Assembly: GCA_963575745.1 (NCBI GenBank)
Contig: CAUYUJ010014357.1
Coordinates: 207,001 to 271,000 of the forward strand
Length of the DNA stretch: 64,000 nt
DNA from: Prorocentrum cordatum
Lineage: Eukaryota; Sar; Dinophyceae; Prorocentrales; Prorocentraceae
Direction: 5' to 3'
In this document: piece after piece, positions 34,605 through 46,714 of the stretch
How the letters are laid out: each line of letters begins with the position of its first letter
How positions within the stretch are numbered: position 1 is the stretch's first letter
The notes under the pieces: generated by a model
What the model was told of the DNA's origin: nothing
The model's database searches: none
Seen by the model: the letters and a program-made list of their open reading frames with translations, nothing else
Program-made: the position numbers and the translations under genes

Positions 34605-34850
34605 TGTGTGTGCGTGCGTGCGAGCGTGCGTGCGAGCGTGTGTGCGTTCGTGCGTTCGTGCGTGTGCGCGTGAGTGTGTGTGTGTGAGTGTGTGTGTGTG
34701 TGTGTCTGTGTGCGCGTCTGTTTGTATGTCTGTCTCTGACCCTGTCTCTGTCTCTGTTTTCGTCTCTGTCTGTCTGTGTGTGCGCGTGCGTGCGCCCGTG
34801 TGAGTGCGTGCGTGCGTGTGTGCGTGTGTGTGTGTGGCGTTTTCTGCCTC
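34605..34850. repeat. GT/GCGT and CTGTCT microsatellite, duplicated at 35985-36535
   Basis: GTGCGTGCGT and GTGTGTGT, then TGTCTGTCTC repeats. The same series (GTGCGTTCGTGCGTGTGCGCG) recurs at about 35999 and 36343, showing local duplication of the whole unit. Confidence 0.93.
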
Positions 34851-35009
34851 CGAAGGCCCTCGCTGGGCCCTCTGGGGACCCTCGCTGGACGTTCGACAAA
34901 CCACTCGGGGAGAACGCCGGCTTGGGGAGATGGGCAGGACTTCGGGGGACCCCGTATCGAAGATCATAAGAAGACATCGGATGCCTGGGTTTGAATCTTT
35001 CATATGGAA

Positions 35010-35057
35010 CAGTAGTTGTAGTAGTAGTCGTCGTAGTAGTAGTAGTAGTAGTAGTCA

Positions 35058-35103
<46 letters not shown>

Positions 35104-35265
35104 CGTAGTCGTAGTCGAAGTAGTAGTAGTAGTAGTAGTAGTCGTAGTAGTCGTAGTAGTCGTAGTAGTCGTAGTAGTCGTCGTAGTAGTAGTAATAGTA
35201 GTAGTAGCAGTAGTAGTAGTAGTAGTAATAGTAGTAGTAGTAGTAGTAGTAGTACTAATAGTAGT

Positions 35266-35297
<32 letters not shown>

Positions 35298-35321
35298 TAG
35301 TACTAGTAGTCGTAGTAGTAT

Positions 35322-35366
<45 letters not shown>

Positions 35367-35395
35367 CCGTAGTAGTCGTAGTAGTCGTAGTAGTC

Positions 35396-35445
<50 letters not shown>

Positions 35446-35525
35446 CGTAGTAGTAATAGTAATAGTAGTATAGTAGTAGTAGTAGTAGTAGTAGTAGTTG
35501 TTGTAGTAGTAGTAGTAGTAGTAGC

Positions 35526-35577
<52 letters not shown>

Positions 35578-35651
35578 ATGGTAGTGGTAGTAGTGGTCGT
35601 AGTAGTCGTAGTAGTCGTAGTAGTCGTAGTAGTCGTGTAGTCGTAGTAGTC

Positions 35652-35692
<41 letters not shown>

Positions 35693-35728
35693 CGTAGTCG
35701 TAGTCGTAGTAGTAGTCGTAGTAGTAGT
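35010..35728. repeat. (AGT)n trinucleotide array up to the gap
   Basis: AGT with CGT variants in runs such as CGTAGTCGTAGTAGT. Poly-Ser or poly-Val frames reflect the triplet. Confidence 0.97.
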
Positions 35729-35828
35729 NNNNNNNNNNNNNNNNNNNNNNNNNNNNNNNNNNNNNNNNNNNNNNNNNNNNNNNNNNNNNNNNNNNNNNNN
35801 NNNNNNNNNNNNNNNNNNNNNNNNNNNN
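35729..35828. other. Assembly gap (100 N)
   Basis: Exactly 100 N inside the AGT array, so the true length is unknown and the array was probably collapsed. Confidence 0.98.
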
Positions 35829-36980
<1,152 letters not shown>

Positions 36981-37329
36981 TTACGCACCATCCGAAGGAG
37001 TCATGCACTGGATTCCCAAGATTGCTGGGCGCCTCCGCGCGCTCCCGGGCCGTGTCGCGTGACGCTTCCAAGGGCTTCGCGTCCCTCCTCGGGACTCAGA
37101 CCTGCAGCATGCTCTGAGACGGCCCGGGGGCTCGTCTTGGAACGCTCACTGGAACGCTCTCGGACTGCAGGCCAGGAGGAGGAGGAGGAAAAGGAGGAGG
37201 GGGAGGGGGAGGAGGAGGATTTGGATTGATATAAAAAACCTAAGAGTGGTACGTGGAGGAGGTGGATGAGAAGAGGAAGCAGGAAGACGAGAATTTCTAC
37301 AGTGTCAGCACGGGCAAGAAACGAGCGCC

Positions 37330-37600
37330 ACACCGCGTCGTGTCGCCGAAGCGTCTGCGACGCGGCACGATGCTCCGACCCCGTGCACTTTGGCCCCTCC
37401 TTCGGGGGCCGTCTTAGGGCTCTCTTGGGCCTCCTTGGGCGGCTCTTGGGCCGTCCTGGGGGGCTCTTGGAGGCCTCTTGGGGCCGTCCTAGGCCGTTCT
37501 GGGGTCGTCTTTGGGGCCTCTCGGGCCGTCTTGGAATCTGGGCGGCCCGGAGGGGCTGTCTTGGAGGACCCCGGGGGGCGGGCCCCAGAGGACCAGATCA
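37330..37600 (-). repeat. Family E-like remnant joined to an inverted family I block
   Basis: GCCGAAGCGTCTGCGACGCG and ACGATGCTCCGACCCCGTG resemble the right end of family E. The following GGCCGTCTT, GGGCTCTCTTGGG and GGAGGCCTCTTGGGG units are the reverse complement of the AAGAGGCC-type family I repeat. Confidence 0.55.
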
Positions 37601-37805
37601 CCGAAAATCTGTATGCTGGTGAAGATCTGCAGCACTCTGGGCGGTGCGGTCCCTAGCGCGGCCAAAGACGGCTCAGCAGGTCCTCGGGATTGCTCCTAAC
37701 ACTCTCCAGAGGCGGTCCAAGAGTTTTCTAAGACAGCCCTGCTGAGGCCCCGCAGTTATATTATTCTCTCCTGTTTCCAACCTGAGCGGGTTCGGTCTAT
37801 CCAGC

Positions 37806-38120
37806 ATGGCGCTCTCTGCAGCGTGGGCCTCATTTCCGGATCGGCGATTTGCTCCCGTCGCTCAGGGTACTCCAGATTTCGTAATAAAAGGGAGGGGGTC
37901 TCAACCCTCCCAGACGAGAAGTTTCAGACCCCCCCCGTGGGAGAACCCTCCAAAACATCGTCCCCAGACCCCCCCAGGCCCTCCAAGATAGCCTGGAAGA
38001 GCCCCCCCCCGAAATGAAACCCCCCTCCCTTGTATTACGAAATCTGGAGTAGCGCTCTCGCCGACATGCGGACCACTTTGTCCGACTCCGAGCCCTTCCT
38101 CGCCGTTGTCGCCCCCCTCA
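37806..38120. repeat. Segmental duplicate (partner 38270-38405), filled site
   Basis: GCAGCGTGGGCCTCATTTC, GATCGGCGATTTGCTCCCGTCG, GCGCTCTCGCC and GCGGACCACTTT match the 38270-38405 copy, which lacks the 180-bp insertion at 37870-38049. Confidence 0.88.
37870..38049. mobile_element. Tc1/mariner-like MITE with ~30-bp inverted repeats (family L)
   Basis: A 180-bp element flanked by TA (37868-37869 and 38050-38051). Both ends read CTCCAGATTTCGTAATA then AAGGGAGGGGG when the right is reverse-complemented, with a single mismatch in the first 25 bp. The paralogous segment at about 38335-38350 lacks the element. The interior is G- or C-run rich and non-coding. Confidence 0.93.
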
Positions 38121-38399
38121 TCGAGCGCACCTGGTGCGACATGAATGCTGCTCTGCTCGCTCCCCCGACTGTGTGCTGAAAGAGCCCGGCCCTCTCCTAG
38201 CAGTGCTTCTACGCACAGGATGTCAAACCGCTGCAGTTCTGTATGAGTTCGGTCGCTCGGGACCTCTCGGTGCTTTGAGATGGTGCTCGCGCTGCAGCGT
38301 GGGCCTCATTTCAAGATCGGCGCTTTGCGCCCGTCGTTCAGAACGGCGCTCTCGCCCGAGTGCGGACCACTTTTCTGCACCCGAGCCCCTCATCGCTGT

Positions 38400-38530
38400 C
38401 GCCCACCTCCGTTCCCCTCCTTCGCCTTCCCCTGGTCCTCCTGCACCTCCCCCCCTTCCGCTCCAACTCTTGCGGCTGCTGCTGCTTGTTCTCATCGTCC
38501 TCCTTCCTCACCCTCCTGCTCATCCGCCAC
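38400..38530. repeat. Pyrimidine-rich tract
   Basis: CTCC/CTTC-biased plus strand with no fixed period. 38530-39010 shows nothing recognisable. Confidence 0.5.
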
Positions 38531-39014
38531 CTCATCCTCCGATGCACGCAGTTCCCCTTTTCAAGTTGCGCAGCACACCATAGTGATATGTTTGGACGTC
38601 CAGGGCCAGGTCGCCCCCAGGAAAGGCCACTTCTCTGAATCAGAACCTATCCTCGTCGTTGTCGACCAGCTCATGTCCCCTTCCGCTCCTGCCACTCCGG
38701 CCGCCCTTGCCTCTCCTGCTCCTGCTGCTGACATTCGTCGTCGTCCTTATCCTTCATCCTCCTGCTCATTCGGCAGGTCCTCATCCTTGTACTCCAACGT
38801 GCACATCTTTCATCTCGTGATTGCGCAGAATGCGATGGTGCCTTGCAGTCACACCCATCGGCGGATAGAGAAACACATCAGCGCAATGCGAACACATGAC
38901 TGGCATTGTAAGATGTCATATATGATCCAGGGTTGTCCCCCTCTCCCCCCCAATGCATATGGGATCAAGCCCCCACCCCCCGCTTGATGGGTACGCCCGT
39001 GAGCCTCGCGACGG

Positions 39015-39352
39015 ACTCGCGAATGGGATCGCTCCCATCCCCCCGTGGTCGTGGCCCTATGGGCGTGGCGTGGCGGGTGCTGGTGCACCCCCGCTCCCTG
39101 TGGGTGTGGGGTGGTTCAGCGTCGTCGTCGTCGTCGTCGTCCTCGTCGTCGTCGTCGTCCTCCTCTAGCGTCGGCTTCGGCTTCGGCGTCGGTGTCGGCG
39201 TCGAGGGCGGCGTCGGCGTCAGCGGCGGGGTCGGTGTCGGCGTCGTCGGCGTCGGGGTCGGTGTCGGTGTCGTCGTCGTCGTCGTTATCCGCGGCGGCGT
39301 CGGCGTCGGCGTCGGCGTCGTCGTCCCCCCCCATCCCAGCTGCGGGGGGGGG
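39015..39352. repeat. Dispersed repeat F copy 2
   Basis: Matches 10270-10640 at both ends. The core is CGTCGTCGTC then GGCGTCGGTGTCGGCGTCG hexamer-like repeats, different in order and length from copy 1. Confidence 0.7.
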
Positions 39353-39599
39353 GCCTGTGAAACCCTTGGACCCATTACATCTGGGGAGGGGGCCATGAAC
39401 CCTCGACCCAGGATCAAATACGACACGAGCGCACCTAGCTTACCTGTTCTCCCTCTCCCCTCCCCACTGTGTTTCCCCGAGGGGCTTCACAACAGCCAGG
39501 AGGACACGTAATCCAAGAGCTTGGCCAAGCTTTGTCCCAAAACTTGGGCACATCGGCATCTCCAGAAAGGCAGGGGGCTGCGGTGACTCGCCGCAAGCG

Positions 39600-40010
39600 C
39601 CTTCAATAAGTCAGGCCTGCACCGAGCGCCGGCAAGTCGCACTGCCCGAAGCAATTGTTGCCGCATGCCACCGCGGTGCCGTCGCTGCGCAGCAGCACCG
39701 TGTGGTCCCCTCCGGCGGCCACCTGCACGTACGTCAGGCCCGCGCCGAGCGCCGGCAGGGCGCAGAGGCCAGAGTAGTTGTCGCCGCAGGCGCGGGCGGA
39801 GCCGTCGCTGCGGAGCAGCACGGTGTGGCGCCCTCCCGCGGCGGCCATCGGCGACCCGCACGCGGGCAGGGCCCCCGCACGGCGCCCGAAGATCGCACAG
39901 CCGGGAGCGGCTGCCGCAGCAGGCCAGGGCAGGGCCGCCGCACCAGAGCGGCACGGCCTCCCGCGGCGGCCATCGGGCGCAGCGGCGCGCCGGGCGGGGA
40001 GAGGCACTGC
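39600..40010 (-). pseudogene. RCC1-like repeat fragment, partly decayed
   Basis: Two intact repeats read AGGRHTVLLRSDGSARACGD (about 39845-39785) and VQVAAGGDHTVLLRSDGTAV (about 39735-39665), each followed by a GxCxLPALGAGLTY segment. The frame then hits a stop directly after GLTY at 39603, where another VQVAAG would be expected, so either an exon ends there or the gene is truncated. Upstream (39860-40000) CGATGGCCGCCGCGGGAGG recurs twice in shifted phase, a degraded further repeat. No tail domain like that of the 32.6-kb gene is seen. Confidence 0.55.
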
Positions 40011-40157
40011 CCCTGCCGACCCCGCTGCAGCGCGGGCATCCAGAACACGGCGGCTGCGGCCGGGTTCGCAGCGCGACGGCGTCGGCGCTGGCTCCTGACA
40101 CCGAGTGGGCGGTTCGATCCCTCAGCAGTCCGTTGTGCGGCTTTCCGATGACGGAGG

Positions 40158-40350
40158 CCTTCCCCGGCGGCGAGCGAGGGGAGGGAGCGAGAAGGAGAAG
40201 ACTCTCAGAAGGCGGCGGGGCTTCTCAGAAGCGCTCTGGCCTTCTGGACAATCTCCTGTTCTTCGGGGCAGGCTCCGAAAACTTCTCACAAGGCCGGACG
40301 ACTTAGGCCTTCTTCTTCTCACTTCCCCCCCGAGCGCGCCGCCGTCGTTT
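40158..40350. mobile_element. Family C element copy 3
   Basis: Ends GGCGGCGAGCGAGGGGAGGG and GGCGGCGCGCTCGGGGGGGA (right reverse-complemented). Internal CTCAGAAGGCGGCGGGGCTT and CTTCTCAGAAG hairpins. It lies just 5' of the decayed RCC1 fragment. TSD not clear. Confidence 0.65.
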
Positions 40351-40844
40351 TGGTGTCGAGCGGTTCTGGGCCACTGGCCGCCCGCGCTGGGGTCGCCGCC
40401 GCGCTAAGTCGTCGCAGACCTACAGCGCACCGGGGGGGGCACTCGGGGGTCAGGCGCAGGACTCGCGGGGGGGGGGGGCCTGTCTGCTGGCAGGGTTGAG
40501 GGGTGGCGACTGGCAGAACTGTGCCGAGGCAAGGGGGTGCAAGCACTTTGCCGTGGCAGGCCGGGGTCGGGGGAGCAGCGCCCTGGGCAGAGGAGACAGT
40601 TCTGGGGATAAGAGACAACTTCTACAGCTTCTGGGCCCATGGCAACAACCTTCGCGGTAGCGAACATAGCCGCGTACGCGCTACTGCGTATTCGCCACTA
40701 ACGCATCATACCCAACACCTGTATGCAACATGAGTGCTACACTAATCAACGGAACACGCAGCAACTCGGGCCACCCCACCCTCCGAGCAACCCAGACGAC
40801 CTCTCCAACATGGAGGCAGTAAGTGTTCCTGCATGTAATAAAAG

Positions 40845-41370
40845 GAGCGTCACTCCCAATCAGGGATGTGGCTGGCGGTCACGCGACTGCACATACCCAA
40901 TTGAGGACGTGGCCGGAGCTGGGGTGAGAGTACCATTCCCCATCAGGCATGTGGCCGTCGCTTAGGCGATTGCACCATTCCCAATCTAGGGGACAAACAA
41001 TGACACAAACATAAAAACTCGGAGGTCCGCGCGGACCTCCGAGGTTTTATGTTTCTGCCATTGTTTGTTCCCCAACAATGGTGGATGTGTCAACGCTCAG
41101 GTACAAGCGCCATTGCCCATCAGGGATCTTGCCATCGTTCGAGCGGCTACACCACATCCAGTCAGGCGTGTGGCCAGCGCCGAGGCGAGGGCAGCATCCC
41201 AAATCGGGGATGCGACCACCGCTCGAGCGGCGACAACATCCCAATCAAAGGTGCGGATCGCACTCTGGCGAGAGTGCAGTCCAAATCATGGATGCATCCA
41301 ACGCTTAGGCGACAACTCCATCCCTCAACACAATGCGGCCAACGCTCAAACGGCAACACCTATCCCAATC
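40845..41370. repeat. ~45-bp degenerate tandem repeat
   Basis: Units around CCCAATCAGGGATGTGGCC and GCTCGAGCGGC-ACA-CATC recur about ten times, interrupted by a palindrome at 40989-41073. Neighbouring sequence to 42065 shows no recognisable gene. Confidence 0.7.
40989..41073. repeat. Near-perfect 84-bp palindrome
   Basis: Arms of about 42 bp, GGGGACAAACAATG...AAACATAAAA.CTCGGAGGTCCGC, meet with no spacer at GGTCCGC|GCGGACC. Only a few mismatches and one indel separate the arms. It could be a fold-back element, an insertion footprint or an assembly hairpin artefact. Confidence 0.9.
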
Positions 41371-42069
41371 GGAATTGCACACGTAGGCCGTGCCGGCTGT
41401 CCTCATCCTCCTCCTGATGCTCCTCTTTCAGGTCCTCCTACCCCTGGCTCATGCCGAGCCTTCCCACCGTTACCCCGTCTGGGGCCATGGTAATCTATCC
41501 CCGAAGGAATTCCGTAACGCTCATTACGCTTCTAGATATGCGCGTGTCATCCGTGCGCATGGGCCATGCCATTCTTCTCTGCATCGTTCCAAATTCAACG
41601 GATGATCCCCATCGCCAATCCTACCTCGTCCTCTTCCTCCTCCGTCTACACTTCCGATATAACAGACGTGAACAAAAAGCGTACAGCAACGCTGTGCAAT
41701 CCATTTGGGAAAATAATCCCAACGCTGAAAAAGTGCACACATCCGAGCGATGCCAAGACGAACGTCGAGTCGGCTCGAGCATCGCGTGCGGCAGCCCTCA
41801 CTGGAGGCTGGAGAGGGGGAGGGAAGCACGGAAGGGGGGGGAGGGCTGGAAGGAGGGAAGGACCTTGAGCTTACCGTCGCTCGGACGTAAAAGCCCCGCG
41901 CATGTTTCGGTGTCGTGCGTGTTTGTTTGGCTCGATGATCCAGGATGCTCCTCGATGCCTCAATGTTCCAGGATGCTCCTCGTCCGAGCGATGCGCAGGA
42001 GAGTGAAAAGAGGACAGGCGGCGGTCTCATCAGGAACACGAGTCTGGATGAGCCAAATGAGTGCATCAA

Positions 42070-42273
42070 ACATCAGCGGCGAGCGATGGGAGGGAAGTGA
42101 TAAGGAAGAGACCTTCTCGGAGGACGGCGGGGCCTCTCAAAGCCCTGGCGCCTTCTGAGAAGTCTTCTGTGTCTTCGGGAAGACCTCGAACGCTTCTCAA
42201 ACACGTGGGGGACTTCCAAGCCTTCTGAGGAGGCCCGCCCCTTCTCACTTCCCCCCGGGGCTCGCCGCCGACG
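42070..42273. mobile_element. Family C element copy 4
   Basis: Ends CATCAGCGGCGAGC and CGTCGGCGGCGAGC (right reverse-complemented), then GGAAGTGA on both arms. The interior is rich in CTTCTNNGAAG units. Flanks ATCAA/ATCAG match at four of five positions. Confidence 0.7.
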
Positions 42274-42984
42274 ATCAGCAGCACGGGCCTGGTGTGCCAA
42301 ATGGGTGGGCCAAGCAGTTGCTATAGCTCCTCGGGTGCGCACCTGCGGCGCTACCGCACGTGGGAGGACCCCAGCGCTCCACGGCACACCGTGCGGAGGT
42401 ATTCCTGCGCCCAGGAGCGCCCCGACAAACCTCGTTGGCTGCTGCAAGCAGGCGGGACCGTTTACGGACCCGAAGGACGAGGGATGGAGGGTGAAGGTGC
42501 GAACAGATGGATCTAGAAGGGCATGCAGGAACGGACATGTGGAGGCAGGTTTGCGCAAAGTTCTGACTTGGAGGTGTGAACATATTAAAGCACAGATGTA
42601 CGCAGGACTGGATGAACGGGCGTTATGGCTGCGTCTTGTGTGTGTGTTTGTGTGTATGTGTGTGTGTGTGGGGTGGGAGGGGCACGAGCGCATATATGGA
42701 TGCAGGGTTGTGCAAGGCTGTGGCTGTCTGGAGTATGCAGATACATGTACATACACACATATATATATACATATGTACATTTATTTGTTCTATGTATTTA
42801 CATACATATGTCTTGAAGCGTGTCTCGTTCGTGATGGCATGGGTGCATCGAATAACATATGAACAGTTGCATTAATTGATCTAGCACGGCGAAAAGAACC
42901 CCTGCCCTGTACCCCATCTCAACGGGAGGGGCCCGGGTGAATGTGTGCCCCCTCTCCCCTGGTATGAGCGTGCGTGCCCCCACC

Positions 42985-44035
42985 CCACACACGCACACAC
43001 ACGCAGACACAAACACGCACACACACACGCACACACACACACACGCACACACACGCACACGCACACGCACACACGCACACACACACGCACACACACGCAC
43101 ACACACGTACACACGCACGCACGCACGTACACACACCAACACACACACACACAAACACGCACACACAAGCACACACAAGCACACACATAAACAAACACAC
43201 AAACACATACACAAACACACGTAAGCACACACACAAACACACACAAACACACACAAGTACACACACACAAACCCACACAGACCAACACTAACCCACACCA
43301 GCCCACACAAACACACAAACACAAACTTACACAACCACACACACAAACACACAACGACACACAAACGCACACAAACACACACAAACACTCACAACCACAC
43401 ACAACACACACACACCAACACACACACACACCAACACACACAAACACACAAACACACACAAACGCACACACAAACACGCACAAACCCACACAAACATACA
43501 CCAACACACGCACACACAAACATACACACAACCACACTTACAAACACACACACACACACACACGTACACACACAAACACACACACAAGCACACAAACAGA
43601 CGCAAGCATACACAAACACACACACGCACACACAAACACACAAACACACACACACAAACGCGCACACACACAAAAACACACAAGCACACACAAACACAAA
43701 CACGCACACAAACACACACAACACACAACAGACACACAAACACACACAAACACACACACACACAACACACACAAACACACACAAACACAAACACACACAA
43801 ACACACACACAAAGACACACAACAAACACAAGCACGCACAAACACACATTAGCACACATATTGACACACACACACACACATACACAAACACACAAACACA
43901 CACACACACCACACACACACACCACACCCCGCACACACACACACACCACACCCGCCCCACGGACACCTCCCCCCCCCCCGACGCACACACACACACACAA
44001 AACACACACACACCACACACACCCACACACCCACA
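42985..44035. repeat. CA/CACAAA microsatellite array (1.05 kb)
   Basis: ACAC, ACGC and ACAAACAC units, denser in AAAC from 43140. It gives Cys/Val-rich minus frames of over 200 codons that are not genes. A short GT tract (42635-42672) lies upstream. Confidence 0.97.
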
Positions 44036-44039
44036 CATC

Positions 44040-45815
44040 CAAGATGGCCCCAGAAATACCCAAGAGGCCCGAAACACAGCGCACGAGAGTTTCGAGCGCA
44101 GCGTCCCCTACGACGACCCCTGGAGCCGCCGGCTGGGACCCCGTGAACTCCATACAGGCCCCACAGAGGCACCCAACAGGCCATCAAGAGGCTCACGCGA
44201 AGCAGCCGAAAAGTCCCCAAGGAGGCCGCCAAGAGCCCCTCGAGAAGCATACTACATGCCTCCGGCAAAAGGCCTTCAATCTACTAGAACACGCATTCAA
44301 ATATAGATCCGGTCCACGACGCTAGGCCGAACGCCACAAGATAGAAATGGTATGGCGTTATGAACCTCGTCCACTCTCGCCAACGAGGGCGACTACTACT
44401 GCCGACGCCACTAATTCCGCTGGTTATGATGCTGCTGCTGTTGCTGCTGCAGGGCCCAAAGCCAATTTGCTGTTTCGGTGACAGTTCCGAATGCCTCAAA
44501 CGCTGCATCATCGAGACATGTGGTGCTGGCAAAGCGCAATTCCACAACGCGGATGTGCGTCTCCGCGTTTCGCCGCTCGGTCACTTTCTGCGGAAACACA
44601 TGCGAAACACCTGAAGGCATCCGGCTCGGAACCAGTGGTCTCAAGCTGGAAAGAATGCGTTGCCGATGCGCGCCGGTCCGAATTACGACGGGCGCTGGAA
44701 CTTCCGAGTCCTATTTGCGACAGGAGGTGCGGCGGCCCTTCCTCTTCGGCCTCCCCCCCCCCTTCCTCCTGCTCCTTCTTTCAAACCTGCTGCAAGGCCA
44801 GAAACAAGACTCAGGCGGGGAAGGTGGCGCTCGAAAGGCATCGCCGCGACGCTACCCGAGTCCCGAAGCCGCCCCCCGTCTGGGCATCGCACTGTGAGCG
44901 CCGGGCCGCGCGATCGAGGGGGACGGCCCTGGGGCCCTCGACATGCTCCCGCGCCCCGCGGACACGAGGATGCACGGATACGTTCCGCGCGGGGCATCCG
45001 CGGAAGCGCACCGTGCTCGCGGGGTCGCGGTCCAAGGGCCCAGCCCGCGAGGCCGCGGATGCGGATGCTTTTCGAGCACGTCCCTGGGGCCCTCGACAAG
45101 CGGGATGAGGAACGGTCGGACTTGTAGCCCTGGCAACGCCCGCGACGGCCATGTGCGACCCGCACACGGTAGCGGCAGATAACTAAGCAGGGGCTAGGGC
45201 ACAACGAGGGGCCTGAAGACCCGATGACCTTCTTGGCTCTCGCGACCTCCTGCGGGTAAAGAAGGCCGCCGGCCAGGAACGGATGAGGGGTGAGGGAGGT
45301 TTTTGTTTCCCTCCACGCTACAGCAAGAAACAAGACTACTCCAACAGTGTGGGACCTGTCAGAGCTCTCGGCTTGCAATTCACCAGCTAGAATACGAAAC
45401 CGTCGAGGTCGAAACTGTCGAGCGGGTCGTCGCTGCCATCATCGGCGCACTCCAGGGGTGAGGGAGGAGAGGGAGGAGAGGATGGGCAAGCTGGGCAAGG
45501 CTACGAGGGGAAGCAAGGGGATGGGTGGGAAGGTCGGGCGGGGGAGGGGGGCGGACATCCCTCACAAACAAGAATACGCTCTGGCGGATCTCGTCACTCA
45601 GATGCGCTGGAGCGCGACGGGGCCACCGTCGAAATCGGGAATGTCGATCTGATCTTTCCTCTTGTTATCCGCCTTGGCGCGCGGAGCGCGCCAGGGACGG
45701 CGCCAGAGGCGCCGCCAGACTGGGCGACTCCAAGGGGTCTGCGCGAACCTCCGAAAGTTAATGTTTACGCAATTGTTACTTCTTCGAATTTCTCTTTGGC
45801 GTCGCTTGATGAGAC
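44040..45815. other. Non-repetitive stretch without an assignable gene
   Basis: 44040-44270 has family I-like AAGAGGCC units. From 44340 to 45400 overlapping frames of 80-230 codons occur on both strands. CCTGGGGCCCTCGACA is repeated at about 44928 and 45086. I recognise no domain. Confidence 0.4.
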
Positions 45816-45990
45816 ACATGGGGGGGGAAGAAAGGTGCACTTCTCCGCCCCTAAAGGCCCCGCTCGGACACGAAAGGGGTCCTTTCGGAGCCCTGAGGGC
45901 CCCCTTTCCTGCAGCCCTCGCTGCCCTTCATGTAATAACACTGCGCGACGCCCAATTCTCCTCCTCGGTCCGCCTCCCCCTCCTTTTGCG
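45815..45990. repeat. Dispersed repeat G copy 2
   Basis: Same block order as 11400-11570: AAAGGTGCACTTCTC, CCCCTAAAGGCCCC, CCCTGAGGGCCCC and CTGCAGCCCTCGCTG. Confidence 0.55.
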
Positions 45991-46286
45991 AATATCGCGG
46001 GGGGGGGGGGGGGAATGGGGCAGGGGGAGGCCCTGGAACACAGCGCGGGGCGGCTGATTAGAGCCATCCCGGGGAGGGGGGGGGGCACATGAGGCGGATG
46101 GGGATGGGGCAGGGGGAGGGCAGTGCTGGGGGAAGAGGGGGGGGAAGAGAAGTCGAGGGGGAAGTGGAGTGGGAGAGAAGAGGAGAGAAGGTAAATAGAA
46201 GGAGTAGTAGGAAAAGGGAAGGATACTGGAAAGATAATGGATGGATGGGCACAAGGAGACACGGGAATGGATAATGGATGGGGAGA

Positions 46287-46287
<1 letters not shown>

Positions 46288-46321
<34 letters not shown>

Positions 46322-46326
46322 TATAT
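46288..46326. repeat. (AT)n microsatellite
   Basis: An AT dinucleotide run with one GT. It sits in a G-rich stretch (46060-46440). Confidence 0.95.
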
Positions 46327-46510
46327 GCGGGGTGAAGAGGGCGAAGAGGGGGAGGGAAGGGACAAGAGGCGAGTCCTTGAGAGGAGAGGGCAAAGGAGGA
46401 ACGGAGAAGGAAGAGATGATATGGGGAGAAGAGAGGAGCCGGGCGAGAATCTGGGGGATAACGATGGCATTCGATTTTTTGTGGGGGGTCTTGCTGACCA
46501 ATATCATTCC

Positions 46511-46680
46511 CCCCCTCCTCCTGCTCCTGCTCCTCCTCCTCCTCCGTACCTCAGTGCCTCCAGGCAAGTCGCCGCTCACGAGAGGCCAAAGACCCCATGC
46601 GCTCCTTCTCCTCCTCCTCCTCGTCCTCCTCCTCCTCCTCGTCCTCCTCCTACTCCTCCTCCTCCTCCGTCTGCACCTCC
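46511..46680. repeat. (CTC)n microsatellite
   Basis: CTC/CTG triplets in two runs separated by about 60 bp, immediately upstream of the 165-bp tandem repeats. Confidence 0.9.
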
Positions 46681-46714
46681 TTTCTTCTCCTTCTCAATCT
46701 CATCCTCACGCACT

